A stretch of DNA of 64,000 bases from Paenalicyclobacillus cellulosilyticus (GTDB lineage: Bacteria > Bacillota > Bacilli > Alicyclobacillales > Alicyclobacillaceae): positions 53,369 through 117,368 of the forward strand of contig NZ_BMOY01000003.1 of assembly GCF_014647315.1 (NCBI RefSeq), written 5' to 3'. Positions 17,701 through 26,171 of the stretch are shown here, in pieces (positions within the stretch are counted from its first letter, which is position 1; every line of letters begins with the position of its first letter). The notes under the pieces were generated by a model that saw nothing but the letters and a program-made list of their open reading frames with translations, did no database searches and was not told the DNA's origin. The translations under genes were made by a program, and so were the position numbers.

Positions 17701-18954
17701 GTGGACGCGTTCGCGATTCGCGGCGGACGCCCGCTGGCCGGGCGAACCCGCGTCTACGGAGCGAAGAACGCGGCCCTGCCCATCCTGGCGGCGACCGTCA
17801 TGGTGGAAGGTATCAGCGTCATCCAAGGTGTGCCCAACCTGGAAGACGTGCATGTGATGATTCAGATTCTGGAAGCTCTCGGTGCCGACGTGGTGTTTGA
17901 ACGGGACGAGGTGCGGGTGGATTGCCGGCACCTGGCGAACACGAGCGTGCCTGCCGATTTGATGCGGCGTATGCGCTCTTCCATTTTCCTTATGGGCCCG
18001 CTGTTGGCGCGGTTCGGCGAGGTGGTGGTCTCCAAACCGGGGGGATGCGTGATTGGTCAGCGGCCCATCGACTACCACCTGCGCGGCATGCGTGCGCTCG
18101 GTGCGACGATTGAAGAGAAGCACGGCTACATCCGTTGCACCGCCAACCGGTTGTACGGATCGAGTATCACCTTGGACTTTCCGAGCGTCGGCGCGACGGA
18201 AAACCTGATCATGGCCGCGGTGCTCGCCGACGGGGTGACCGTGATTGAAAACGCAGCACGCGAGCCGGAAATTGTCGATCTGGTGGCGTTCCTGCGCAAG
18301 TGCGGTGCGGACATCGAAGGCGCGGGGACGCCTGTGATCCGCGTGCGCGGGGTGCACCACCTGCGCGAAGCAGAACACCGCATCATTCCTGACCGCATCG
18401 TCGCCGGCACCCTCCTCATCGCCGGAGCGGCGACCGGAGGCTGTGTCGCGGTGGAGGGCGCCGTCCCCGAGCACCTCGGCGCCGTGCTGCAGAAGCTGCG
18501 CGACGCCGGAATCCGTGTGGACGTCGATGGATCGGTCATCGCGGTCGACGGACGGGATGGATACAAGGCCATGGACGTCCGTACCGATCCGTATCCTGGC
18601 TTCCCCACCGATTTGCAGGCGCCGCTGATGGCCATGTTGACCACGGCGGCGGGCACCAGCGTGATCCGGGAGAACGTATTTGAGGCGCGCTTTCGCCACG
18701 TGAACGACCTGTTGCGCATGGGGGCGGACATCACGGTCGACCTGCGTACCGCCATCGTCCGCGGCGTGCCGCGCCTGTACGGGGCTGCGGTGGAAGCCAC
18801 CGATTTGCGCGGCGGTGCCGCGTTGGTCATCGCGGGTCTGATGGCCGACGGGACGACCCGGATTGAGGGCTTGCATCACATCGACCGCGGCTACGAGCAG
18901 ATTGACGTGTACCTGCGCGATCTCGGTGCCGACATCGCGCGCATCCGGATCTGA
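17701..18954 (+). CDS. murA: UDP-GlcNAc 1-carboxyvinyltransferase
   Basis: 417 residues, the first committed step of peptidoglycan synthesis (target of fosfomycin). YGAKNAALPILAAT near residue 20 holds the conserved Lys-Asn; KPGGCVIGQRPIDYHL carries the catalytic Cys; the second EPSP-synthase-like lobe includes YPGFPTDLQAPLMAM and ENVFEARF. GTG 17701 is reached directly after the murB stop, with the Shine-Dalgarno AAGGGGGTGA overlapping that stop. In B. subtilis murAA is outside the dcw cluster, so its place here after murB is a lineage difference. Confidence 0.95.
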   Translation: MDAFAIRGGRPLAGRTRVYGAKNAALPILAATVMVEGISVIQGVPNLEDVHVMIQILEALGADVVFERDEVRVDCRHLANTSVPADLMRRMRSSIFLMGPLLARFGEVVVSKPGGCVIGQRPIDYHLRGMRALGATIEEKHGYIRCTANRLYGSSITLDFPSVGATENLIMAAVLADGVTVIENAAREPEIVDLVAFLRKCGADIEGAGTPVIRVRGVHHLREAEHRIIPDRIVAGTLLIAGAATGGCVAVEGAVPEHLGAVLQKLRDAGIRVDVDGSVIAVDGRDGYKAMDVRTDPYPGFPTDLQAPLMAMLTTAAGTSVIRENVFEARFRHVNDLLRMGADITVDLRTAIVRGVPRLYGAAVEATDLRGGAALVIAGLMADGTTRIEGLHHIDRGYEQIDVYLRDLGADIARIRI

Positions 18955-18955
18955 G

Positions 18956-19007
18956 TGGAACCGTGGCCGCCAGAGCGGGCGGCCTCGGTTCCATGACCTT
19001 TTTCTTT
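18956..19007 (+). terminator. Rho-independent terminator after murA
   Basis: A 16-bp stem with a single mismatch (arms 18956-18971 and 18978-18993), six-base loop, then a T-rich run CCTTTTTCTTT. It ends the first half of the dcw cluster. Confidence 0.88.
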
Positions 19008-19050
19008 CCGCACCTTCTTCTCCATCACCGGTATGCCGGAAGACCGCCCG

Positions 19051-19398
19051 TTATATCACCACAAACAGCAGGGACGCCAGGGTCAAGAACAACGCCAAAA
19101 ACAGGTTGTCACGCTGTTTGTGCGCCCGCCGGCGGCCCATCAACTCGCGGAACCATGCTTCATCCTTGAGATCGAGCGAAAGGTCGATGAGCGCCCGCAA
19201 GTCTTCGGGTTGCAGCGAGACATCGGCTGGTGTGACGTCGTACAGGGAAACGGCCATGGTCCGCTGTTCCGCAGGGACGTAGACCATACATACTTTCGTA
19301 TATTTCGGTATATTTAAGATAAAACCGGTCAACACCCGCCGTTTGGCGGGGGAATAAAACGACACCCAGTCGCCCACCTCGGGCAAGGTCGTGCTCAT
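19051..19398 (-). CDS. IDEAL-domain protein with C-terminal membrane anchor
   Basis: 115 residues. The N-terminal ~65 residues (VGDWVSFYSPAKRRVLTGFI...) look like a small beta-rich SH3-like module. Residues about 66-92 (EDLRALIDLSLDLKDEAWFRELMGRR) match the IDEAL domain of Bacilli. After a basic stretch the protein ends with one hydrophobic helix (NLFLALFLTLASLLFVVI), so it appears tail-anchored. IDEAL domains occur in small regulatory proteins of Bacilli such as YpiB; function here is unknown. The frame is open further upstream; ATG 19398 is chosen because GGGTGGG lies six bases before it and the promoter at 19451-19481 excludes longer starts. Downstream of qoxD on the same strand. Confidence 0.72.
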   Translation of the reverse strand: MSTTLPEVGDWVSFYSPAKRRVLTGFILNIPKYTKVCMVYVPAEQRTMAVSLYDVTPADVSLQPEDLRALIDLSLDLKDEAWFRELMGRRRAHKQRDNLFLALFLTLASLLFVVI

Positions 19399-19450
19399 CG
19401 CCATCCCACCCGCGCGCAGGGTCGCTGATGAAATCATCTGACTATCCATG

Positions 19451-19481
19451 ATTATATACCTATTTGTCAAGAAAATGTCAC
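19451..19481 (-). promoter_or_regulatory. Candidate sigma-A promoter for the IDEAL-domain gene
   Basis: On the minus strand: GTGACA (19476-19481), a 19-base spacer and a perfect TATAAT (19451-19456). An overlapping alternative pairs a perfect TTGACA (19465-19470) with GATAGT 18 bases on. This is a conspicuously AT-rich patch in GC-rich DNA, just after qoxD, so the IDEAL gene probably has its own transcript. Confidence 0.6.
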
Positions 19482-19484
19482 AAC

Positions 19485-19811
19485 TCAATACGCTTCGGTG
19501 CCGAACGACATGATCCAGATGGAACCTGCGACGATGGCGACGACAAACACGAACCCGAGCATCAGCATCCACGCATGCCAAGGCGGACCTTCGCTCTCCG
19601 TGATATGCATGAAGAAAAACAACTGGACGACAATCTGGAGCACGCCCAGCACGAGGATGAACGTCGTTAACGGGCCCGGGTGCAGGGCGCGGGCGAGCAC
19701 AGCCCAGAGCGCGGCCACGGTGAGCACGATGGAGAGGATGAACCCGACCATGTGCGACCAAGGGAACGGACGCTTTCCGCCGTGCGGCGCGGAGGATGGA
19801 TGCAGGGCCAT
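19485..19811 (-). CDS. qoxD: Quinol oxidase subunit IV
   Basis: 108 residues with three membrane helices and the CyoD/QoxD pattern (FPWSHMVGFILSIVLT...LVLGVLQIVVQLFFFMH). It is the small, non-catalytic subunit of the aa3-type heme-copper quinol oxidase and assists assembly. Its ATG lies one base after the qoxC stop, so it is translated as the last gene of qoxABCD. Confidence 0.92.
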   Translation of the reverse strand: MALHPSSAPHGGKRPFPWSHMVGFILSIVLTVAALWAVLARALHPGPLTTFILVLGVLQIVVQLFFFMHITESEGPPWHAWMLMLGFVFVVAIVAGSIWIMSFGTEAY

Positions 19812-19812
19812 G

Positions 19813-20433
19813 TCAACGCATCACTCCCATCAGATAGACGACTGTGAAAATAAAGACCCATACCACGTCGAGGAAGTGCCAGTAGAGGCCGACGATGAAC
19901 ACCTTGCCCGGGATCTCGCCCGCCAGCCCTTTTCGCCAGGCCTGGATGAGGATGCTTGTCATCCACAGGATGCCGAATGAGACGTGGCAGCCGTGGGTGC
20001 CGACAAGGGTGTAGAACGCCGACAAAAACGCGCTTCGTTGCATGGTGGCGCCGGCGAGCGCGTTGCGTGTGAACTCGGACGCCTCCAGACCGACAAACGC
20101 CAGGCCGAGCAAAAGGGTGACGATGAGCCAGGTGAGCATCAGCCCGCGGCGGCCGTGGTGCATGGCGAAGGTGGCCAAGCCGCAGGTGAAACTGCTGGTG
20201 AGCAGGATGATGGTCTCTGCCGTAAAGGCCGGCACGTCGAACATGTCCGCCGGCGTGGGACCGCTGCCGGTGTGGTTGGACAGGATGACGTACGTCGCAA
20301 ACAGACACGCGAAGAGGATGAGGTCACTGGTCAGGAAGATCCAGAACCCGAAGATGCGCAGCGCGTCTTCATCGTGATGGTGTCCGTGTTCGCGCACGTT
20401 GAATGCATCACTCGCCTCGTGCACCACCGCCAT
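19813..20433 (-). CDS. qoxC: Quinol oxidase subunit III
   Basis: 206 residues, five membrane helices, heme-copper oxidase subunit III family. A His-rich N-terminus (REHGHHHDEDAL) is followed by FGFWIFLTSDLILFACLFATYV, typical of CyoC/QoxC, and VGTHGCHVSFGILWM. Non-catalytic subunit of the quinol oxidase in the cytoplasmic membrane. The Shine-Dalgarno GGGAGGGTG lies six bases before ATG and inside the end of qoxB. Confidence 0.94.
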   Translation of the reverse strand: MAVVHEASDAFNVREHGHHHDEDALRIFGFWIFLTSDLILFACLFATYVILSNHTGSGPTPADMFDVPAFTAETIILLTSSFTCGLATFAMHHGRRGLMLTWLIVTLLLGLAFVGLEASEFTRNALAGATMQRSAFLSAFYTLVGTHGCHVSFGILWMTSILIQAWRKGLAGEIPGKVFIVGLYWHFLDVVWVFIFTVVYLMGVMR

Positions 20434-20436
20434 GCG

Positions 20437-22401
20437 TCACACCCTCCCGAGCGCCGCTTCGGTGCGCGCAATCTCTTCCACAGGGATGAAATACGCCTTG
20501 TCTTCCGCGAACGAGCGCAGCAACAAGCACAGGCCGACGCCAAGGAATCCGGCCACCGCCAGCATGTACCAGTTGAACACCAGGCCGAACCCGGCGACGA
20601 AGAAGGAGAGCGACAGCAAAAACGGCAAGCCGGAGTTTTTGGGCATGTGGATGGGGGCAAGCGGCCTTGCGTCCGGCAGCGCTTCCCCCCGCTTGCGCGC
20701 TTCCTTCATGGCCCACCACGCGTCGCGCGCGGTGACGACAGGGATGCGCGCAAAGTTATAGTGCGGTGCGGGTGACGGCAGCGACCATTCGAGGGTGCGG
20801 CCGTCCCAGATGTCGCCGGTAACGTCCCGTTCGCCGTGACGGATGCTGTACAGAATGTCGGCGACCAGCAGGAGGAACCCGACACCCATCATGAACGCGC
20901 CGAGGGTCGAGATGAAGTTCCATTCCGTCCACCCCATGTGCGCAGGGTAGACGTAGATACGGCGCGTCATGCCCATGAAGCCGAGCACATACTGGGGCAG
21001 AAAGCAGACGTAAAACCCTGCGTTGAACCACCAGAACGCCCAGCGCCCGAGGCGTTCGTCCAGCATGAATCCGAACATCTTCGGCCACCAGTAGTACATC
21101 CCGGCCAACATGCCGAACACCGTGCCGCCGATGAGAACTTGATGAAAGTGGGCGATGAGAAAATAGCTGTTGTGGTACTGATAGTCAGCCGGGGCGACCG
21201 AGAGCATGACGCCGCTCGCACCGCCGATGGCGAAGTTGGGGATGAAGCCGACCGTCCAGAGCATCGGCACCGTCATCCGGATGCGGCCGCGGTACATCGT
21301 CATCAACCAATTGAACACCTTGACACCGGTCGGGATGGCGATGATCATGGTCGAGACGGCAAAAAAACTGTTGACGCCCGGTCCTGCGCCCATGGTGAAG
21401 AAGTGGTGAACCCAGGTGAAGTAGCTGATGATGGCGATGGCCATCATCGAAGCGACCATCGAAGCATATCCGAAGATGCGTTTGCGAGAGAAGGTGGCCA
21501 CCACCTCGGAAAAAATGCCGAATGCAGGAAGGACGACGATGTACACCTCGGGATGGCCCCACATCCAGAAGAGATTGACGTACATCATCGGATTGCCCCC
21601 GTCGAAGATGGAGAAGAAGTGCGCACCCGCAATCCGGTCGATGAGCAGGAGCGCGAGGGCGACGGTGAGGACGGGGAATGCGAAGATGATGAGGATGGTT
21701 GTCGCCAATACCGACCAGCAAAACAGCGGCATCCGCATCAGCGTCATGCCGGGCGCCCGCATCTTGAGGATGGTGACGAAAAAGTTGATCCCTGTGGCGA
21801 TGCTGCCGATGCCGGAGATCTGCAAACCGAGCAGGTAGAAGTTCTCCCCTGGCCCGGGCGAGAACGGAACTTCCGCGAGCGGTGGATAGCTCGTCCAGCC
21901 CGCGTCCGGCGATCCGCCGATGACAAACGACAGATTGAACAACAGCGCGCCAAAAAAGAACAGCCAAAAGCTGACGGCGTTCAGATACGGGAAGGCCACG
22001 TCGCGGGCGCCGATCTGCAGGGGTACGGCGATGTTCATCATGGCGAAGATGAACGGCATCGCCATGAAGAGGATCATCAAGGTGCCGTGGGTGGTGAAGA
22101 TCTGGTTGTAATGCTCAGGTTGCAAAAAGTGCATGTTCGGGAGCGCCAACTGCGTCCGCATCAAGAGCGCATCGACGCCGCCGCGAAACAGCATCAACAG
22201 CGCCGCGATCATGTACATGATCCCGATTTTTTTGTGGTCGACCGTGGTCAGCCATTCCCGCCACAGCCATCCCCATTTTTTGAAGTAGGTGAGCACGAAC
22301 ACGATGGCCGCACTGACCAACAAAATGGACACATCGGCAGCGTAGATCATCGGATCGCCGGTGACAAAGAAGTGGGTGGCGTAGGTTGGTTCGAGGTTCA
22401 T
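20437..22401 (-). CDS. qoxB: Quinol oxidase subunit I (heme-copper catalytic subunit)
   Basis: 654 residues and about fourteen to fifteen membrane helices. It reduces O2 to water and pumps protons. Metal ligands are visible: TTHGTLM (low-spin heme His), WGHPEVYIVVLPAFG (CuB His with cross-linked Tyr), WVHHFFTMG (two CuB His) and IAHFHQVLIGG (heme His pair). The loop with NAVSFWLFFFGALLFN is of the D-channel type. Length and sequence resemble B. subtilis QoxB. Genes lie in the order qoxA-B-C-D on the minus strand. Confidence 0.95.
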   Translation of the reverse strand: MNLEPTYATHFFVTGDPMIYAADVSILLVSAAIVFVLTYFKKWGWLWREWLTTVDHKKIGIMYMIAALLMLFRGGVDALLMRTQLALPNMHFLQPEHYNQIFTTHGTLMILFMAMPFIFAMMNIAVPLQIGARDVAFPYLNAVSFWLFFFGALLFNLSFVIGGSPDAGWTSYPPLAEVPFSPGPGENFYLLGLQISGIGSIATGINFFVTILKMRAPGMTLMRMPLFCWSVLATTILIIFAFPVLTVALALLLIDRIAGAHFFSIFDGGNPMMYVNLFWMWGHPEVYIVVLPAFGIFSEVVATFSRKRIFGYASMVASMMAIAIISYFTWVHHFFTMGAGPGVNSFFAVSTMIIAIPTGVKVFNWLMTMYRGRIRMTVPMLWTVGFIPNFAIGGASGVMLSVAPADYQYHNSYFLIAHFHQVLIGGTVFGMLAGMYYWWPKMFGFMLDERLGRWAFWWFNAGFYVCFLPQYVLGFMGMTRRIYVYPAHMGWTEWNFISTLGAFMMGVGFLLLVADILYSIRHGERDVTGDIWDGRTLEWSLPSPAPHYNFARIPVVTARDAWWAMKEARKRGEALPDARPLAPIHMPKNSGLPFLLSLSFFVAGFGLVFNWYMLAVAGFLGVGLCLLLRSFAEDKAYFIPVEEIARTEAALGRV

Positions 22402-22465
22402 GGCTTCACCTGCTTTCCTGGTGCATGGGTGAGAGTTGGTCCGCCGGGCATGCGTCCGCCGCGGC

Positions 22466-23347
22466 TCAATCCGTTCCGTACGCCGGGTGTTTCATGTACA
22501 TGCCGCCTTCTTGCTCCACGAGGTGCGCAAAGATGCCGGGCGGATATGAAGAATATGCGGTCTCCCGGGCGAGCCCTGGCTGAACGAGCCGCTGGTAACC
22601 TGCCCAGGTGAGCGCCGGCGCGTGCGCCTGAACCTCCCGCGCCCAGCGGGCGAAAGCCGGTTGCGGCACCGCGATGACACGGAAATGCATGTGGGCGAAC
22701 CCCTGTCCGCTGAAGTTGGCACCATGGCCGTAATACGTTCCGGGTTTGTCCGCCTGCAACCACAGCCGCATCGCCATACCGGCCATGGTGTACTCTTGGC
22801 CGCCCAACTGGGGCACCCAGAACGAATTCATCGGCGCGTTGCTGGTCAGGACGAATTCGACCGGCCTGCCCACCGGGATCTCGCAGTAGTTCACGGTGGC
22901 GATGCCATGTTCGGGATACTGGAACAACCACTTCCAATTGAGCGACGTCACCTGGACGGTGAGCGGCGGCCCGGACGCTGCGGGCGGACGGGTCAGCGCG
23001 AACGTCTGCCGTACCGTCGCCACGGCCAAGATGCCGATGATCACGATGGGGATGCCCCACCAGACCACCTCGAGCCAAGGACTTTCCGACCAGTCCGGCT
23101 GATAAGGGGCGTCATTGCCAGGCCGGTCGCGAAAACGCCGGACGATGTACCCGAGCAGGACGATGACCGGCACCACGACGATGGATACCAAACCGATGCT
23201 CAACAGGATGATGTCTCGTTCGGTGCGGGCGACCGGGCCGGCCGGATGGAGCAACAGGACCTGCTCAGGCGTGCAACCGCCTGCGCACCCGAGGGTGGTC
23301 AGCGCGGCAATCCACCTGCGCGCATGGCGCAGCAGGGCATGGCGCAT
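22466..23347 (-). CDS. qoxA: Quinol oxidase subunit II (lipoprotein)
   Basis: 293 residues. The N-terminal signal ends in LGCAGGC, with Cys21 or Cys25 as the lipid-modified residue, although neither fits the lipobox perfectly. LLHPAGPVARTERDIILLSIG is the typical QoxA start, followed by two membrane helices and an extracellular cupredoxin-like domain (SLNWKWLFQYPEHGIATVNY, FWVPQLGGQEYTMAGM). The CuA cysteines and histidines of cytochrome c oxidases are missing, so the electron donor is quinol (menaquinol), not cytochrome c. The Shine-Dalgarno GAGGTGAT overlaps the stop of the micro-ORF upstream. Confidence 0.92.
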   Translation of the reverse strand: MRHALLRHARRWIAALTTLGCAGGCTPEQVLLLHPAGPVARTERDIILLSIGLVSIVVVPVIVLLGYIVRRFRDRPGNDAPYQPDWSESPWLEVVWWGIPIVIIGILAVATVRQTFALTRPPAASGPPLTVQVTSLNWKWLFQYPEHGIATVNYCEIPVGRPVEFVLTSNAPMNSFWVPQLGGQEYTMAGMAMRLWLQADKPGTYYGHGANFSGQGFAHMHFRVIAVPQPAFARWAREVQAHAPALTWAGYQRLVQPGLARETAYSSYPPGIFAHLVEQEGGMYMKHPAYGTD

Positions 23348-23353
23348 CGGTCA

Positions 23354-23473
23354 TCACCTCGTGACAATATGAACCGCGAACACGCGCGCCTCCCACAACA
23401 GGATGAGCACCCCCGCCAGGATGAGGATGGTCACGCCGACGGCGAGACGGCGCCGGGTTGGTCTGGTGCGCAA
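23354..23473 (-). CDS. 39-residue membrane protein ahead of qoxA
   Basis: A very basic N-terminus (six Arg in the first nine residues) precedes a single hydrophobic helix, LAVGVTILILAGVLILLW, and a short tail; the charge pattern predicts N-in topology. The start is TTG at 23473 with GAGAGGGGAAGGG upstream. The stop is six bases before the qoxA ATG and overlaps its Shine-Dalgarno, suggesting coupled translation. I recognise no family. A role as a small assembly or stability factor of the oxidase is inference from position alone. Confidence 0.5.
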   Translation of the reverse strand: MRTRPTRRRLAVGVTILILAGVLILLWEARVFAVHIVTR

Positions 23474-23490
23474 TCGGATCCCTTCCCCTC

Positions 23491-23613
23491 TCAGCGGTAC
23501 AACCATTCGGCGTCGTACCACCACAGTACGGCACCGAGTCCTATCAACAAGATGACCACGATGGCGATGGCCCAATACACCTTGCGCAGTCCTTCGTTCG
23601 GATGGGTCTTCAT
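23491..23613 (-). CDS. 40-residue membrane protein, first gene of the qox operon
   Basis: MKTHPNEGLRKVYW is followed by one membrane helix, AIAIVVILLIGLGAVLWWY, and a short acidic/aromatic tail (DAEWLYR). GGAGGT lies seven bases before ATG 23613, a textbook ribosome site, so translation is likely. It ends 17 bases before the next micro-ORF, whose ribosome site fills the gap. No family recognised; its size and layout recall small accessory subunits of terminal oxidases, but that is a guess. Confidence 0.55.
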   Translation of the reverse strand: MKTHPNEGLRKVYWAIAIVVILLIGLGAVLWWYDAEWLYR

Positions 23614-23753
23614 CGCATGACCTCCGTCCCTTCCTGCGGCGCGGACACCGGTTCGTACATGGGATGGCTTCCGCCTGGATAGCATGCGCAGCACGAGGAA
23701 ATCGATGCATGCCAAGGGGGGCCTGTCCATTCATGCAAGCACCAGGCGCGGAA

Positions 23754-23762
23754 TGATATAAT
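23754..23762 (+). promoter_or_regulatory. Extended -10 promoter for the divIB half of the dcw cluster
   Basis: TGATATAAT: a perfect TATAAT with the TGn extension, 96 bases before the divIB start. No -35 match at 16-18 bases. Because the dcw cluster is interrupted by opposite-strand genes, divIB-ylxW-ylxX-sbp need a promoter here. Confidence 0.62.
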
Positions 23763-23857
23763 GAAGCCGCAACAGACCTCGCGTGTCCGCCGGACGGGTG
23801 GTGGGGGTCCTCGCACCGCCCGTTCGCTGTAGGTACATCATCTTGGAGGGACGTTGG

Positions 23858-24643
23858 GTGGCATATCCGCAGCTCCGCCGGCCTGACGAGGACCGCCACC
23901 GCAGGCGGCGACGCCAACGCCGCCTGGTCATCAGCTTTTTCCTGTTCATCGCCTTGGTGGTGTTCTTGGAATCCCCGTTGACACGCATCCGCCACCTGGT
24001 GGTGAGCGGCAACCGCGATGTTCCGGCAGACCGGGTGGTGCGCGCTTCCGGCCTGCGGCCCGGCATGAGCTTGTGGCAAGTCAACGGTTCGGCCGTGTCC
24101 GCACAGATCGCGGCGGCGCTGCCTTTGGTCGAGCGCGTGCAGGTGACGGTCCGTCCGCTGCGGGGGGAGGTCGATCTGCGTGTCGAGGAGAAGCACGTGG
24201 TCGCCATCGCGCGGCAGGGCGGACGTTACTTCCGGGTTTTGAACGATGGCACGGTCTACGACGAGATCACGCCGGAGGACGGGTTCCGTTGGCCGGTGCT
24301 CACCGTGGCCGGACTTGCGTCCGTCACCCCCGGGAGAACGCTGGGCGACGGGGACGCGGTGTCGGTCTGCCGCCAGTTGGCGCGCCTGCATGAAGCGGAC
24401 GTATCCCGGGTGTCGGAGATCGATATCGACAGGTTCGGCGTCGCCACGATTTACTTGATCGACGGGTTCGCCGGCCAGGTGGCTGCACGTCAGCTGGCGG
24501 CAAGGTTCTCCACGCTGCTTGCGGCCGTCTCGTACTTCGCCCAGCATGGTTACCGGCCCGGGGTGGTCGACTTGACGGGGCAACCGCCGTATCGCTATAC
24601 GCCGTTTCGCCCATCCGGCACAGGGGGGGTTGGAGGGGGATGA
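23858..24643 (+). CDS. divIB: Cell division protein DivIB/FtsQ
   Basis: 261 residues. A short, strongly basic cytoplasmic tail (DRHRRRRRQRR), one membrane helix (VISFFLFIALVVFLE, about 26-40), then an extracytoplasmic POTRA domain (LTRIRHLVVSGNRDVPADRVVRAS) and the beta domain. DivIB holds the FtsL-DivIC division complex at the septum. GTG 23858 has GGAGGG seven bases upstream; an upstream ATG-type extension in the same frame lacks such a site. It is the first gene after the qox interruption. Confidence 0.88.
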   Translation: MAYPQLRRPDEDRHRRRRRQRRLVISFFLFIALVVFLESPLTRIRHLVVSGNRDVPADRVVRASGLRPGMSLWQVNGSAVSAQIAAALPLVERVQVTVRPLRGEVDLRVEEKHVVAIARQGGRYFRVLNDGTVYDEITPEDGFRWPVLTVAGLASVTPGRTLGDGDAVSVCRQLARLHEADVSRVSEIDIDRFGVATIYLIDGFAGQVAARQLAARFSTLLAAVSYFAQHGYRPGVVDLTGQPPYRYTPFRPSGTGGVGGG

Positions 24644-25362
24644 CAGGACGAGCACAGTGGGCTGTGTCGCTCACCTTGGCGTCGTTGGTCCTCGGTTTCA
24701 TGATGGCCCTCCAGTATCGCCAGACACAGACGGGGCGCTTGGATGCCATTTCGGTTCATGCGTACGGGACGGAGGAGAAACGCCTGCAGAACGAACTGGC
24801 CGCCCTGAAGGAAGCCAACGCGCGCGCAGAACAGCAGCTCGCCCGTCTCACCGCGCAACTTGCCGCGTATGAGAAAGAGATGGCGGGGTCCAACAGCCAG
24901 CTGGCGCGATTGCAACAACGCTTGCAGCAAGAACGCATCCTCGCGGGATTGACGCCGGTGGAAGGGCCGGGCGTAAGCGTGGTCCTGATGGACGGGATTG
25001 CCGTCAACTCCGACACGGAACAGGTCTTGACGCATGACTGGGACGTGCGCAGCGTCATCAATGAACTGTTCACAGCCGGGGCGGAGGCGGTGTCCATCAA
25101 CGGTTACCGGGTCGTGGCCACGTCCGGGATCTTCTGCACCGGCCCGGTGGTGCGGATCAACGGGCATCGCATCGGTGCGCCGTTTACCATCGAGGCCATC
25201 GGCGATCCGCACACCCTCAAGTCGGCGCTCGAAATCCAAGGCGGCATCCTCGACGCACTGCGGGCGCGCGGCGTCAACGTGTCGGCGCCGACGATGGAAG
25301 ATGACATCAAGATGCCTGCGTTCACGGGCAACGCCACCGCGGGCGCAGTGGGTGCGGACTGA
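24640..25362 (+). CDS. ylxW: DUF881 protein, YlxW-like
   Basis: 240 residues: one N-terminal membrane helix (AVSLTLASLVLGFMMAL), a coiled coil of about 60 residues (KRLQNELAALKEANARAEQQL...), and a C-terminal DUF881 domain with INELFTAGAEAVSINGYRV and GPVVRINGHRIGAPF. ATG overlaps the divIB stop as ATGA. B. subtilis has two DUF881 genes at this spot; their exact function is unknown, but the location suggests a role at the division site or envelope. Confidence 0.85.
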   Translation: MTGRAQWAVSLTLASLVLGFMMALQYRQTQTGRLDAISVHAYGTEEKRLQNELAALKEANARAEQQLARLTAQLAAYEKEMAGSNSQLARLQQRLQQERILAGLTPVEGPGVSVVLMDGIAVNSDTEQVLTHDWDVRSVINELFTAGAEAVSINGYRVVATSGIFCTGPVVRINGHRIGAPFTIEAIGDPHTLKSALEIQGGILDALRARGVNVSAPTMEDDIKMPAFTGNATAGAVGAD

Positions 25363-25373
25363 GGTGAGCGGGG

Positions 25374-26114
25374 ATGCAGCGCCGGACGTTCATGTGGTCA
25401 TTGACCGGAATCAGCAGCCTCTTGGGTTTTATGCTCACCCTGCAGCTGACCTCGCGCCCGCCGTCGGCCACCACCATCTCCAGTTATATCGACCTGAGGA
25501 CCCAGGTGGAAGAACAACTCGCGGAGCACCGGACGTTGCTGCAGGACATCGCGAAGCTCAATGCACAACTCGCACAGTTCAAAGCGTCGGAAGGAAACCA
25601 GCAGGCGATGCGCGCGGCGCTGATGCGCGACGCGGCGACCGTGGCGGCGGAGGCGGGTTTGACGCCGGTGACAGGGCCGGGCATCGTGATCCGCATCCAG
25701 GATGACCCCAAGTTGCCGTTCGACCCACAGTTCGCCGGCCAGTTCAGCAAGGTGGCCGACCAGGAGATCTCCCAGATTGTCAACGACCTGTTCTCCAACG
25801 GGGCGAAGGCCATCAGCATCAACGACCAGCGCTTGGTCACGACATCGTCCATTCGGCTGGTGACCGGCCTTGGCGGCGGTACCACGCTGCAAGTGAACGG
25901 ATATCCCGTCGCGATGCCGTACGTGATCAAAGCCGTGGGTGACATCGAGCAGATGCGGGCGGTCCTGACCGTCGATAATGTGGTGCCGCTGCTCAATTTG
26001 ATGCAGGAGGATTGCCTCATCACTTCTCACCCCGGAGCGCACGGCGTGACGGTGCCGGGGTACAACGGGCCCCTGCCCGGAACGTGGGCGAAGGAGGTCG
26101 CGGCCAACCCGTGA
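25374..26114 (+). CDS. ylxX: DUF881 protein, YlxX-like paralogue
   Basis: 246 residues with the same layout as its upstream neighbour: N-terminal membrane helix (WSLTGISSLLGFMLTLQL), coiled coil (TQVEEQLAEHRTLLQDIAKLN), DUF881 domain with VNDLFSNGAKAISINDQRLVTTSSIR. The pair is a tandem duplication kept in many Bacilli. The extra C-terminal tail (VTVPGYNGPLPGTWAKE) is not seen in the paralogue. Which of the two matches ylxW or ylxX one-to-one is inferred from order only. Confidence 0.82.
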   Translation: MQRRTFMWSLTGISSLLGFMLTLQLTSRPPSATTISSYIDLRTQVEEQLAEHRTLLQDIAKLNAQLAQFKASEGNQQAMRAALMRDAATVAAEAGLTPVTGPGIVIRIQDDPKLPFDPQFAGQFSKVADQEISQIVNDLFSNGAKAISINDQRLVTTSSIRLVTGLGGGTTLQVNGYPVAMPYVIKAVGDIEQMRAVLTVDNVVPLLNLMQEDCLITSHPGAHGVTVPGYNGPLPGTWAKEVAANP

Positions 26115-26171
26115 TGACCGGGAAGACAAGGCCGCGGCACGGGATGTGCGGGAATGACAGGGGGGAGCGTC

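Noticed and set aside
19451..19470. Perfect TTGACA paired with the perfect TATAAT upstream of the IDEAL gene
   Set aside because: They are only eight bases apart, too close to act together; other pairings were used instead.
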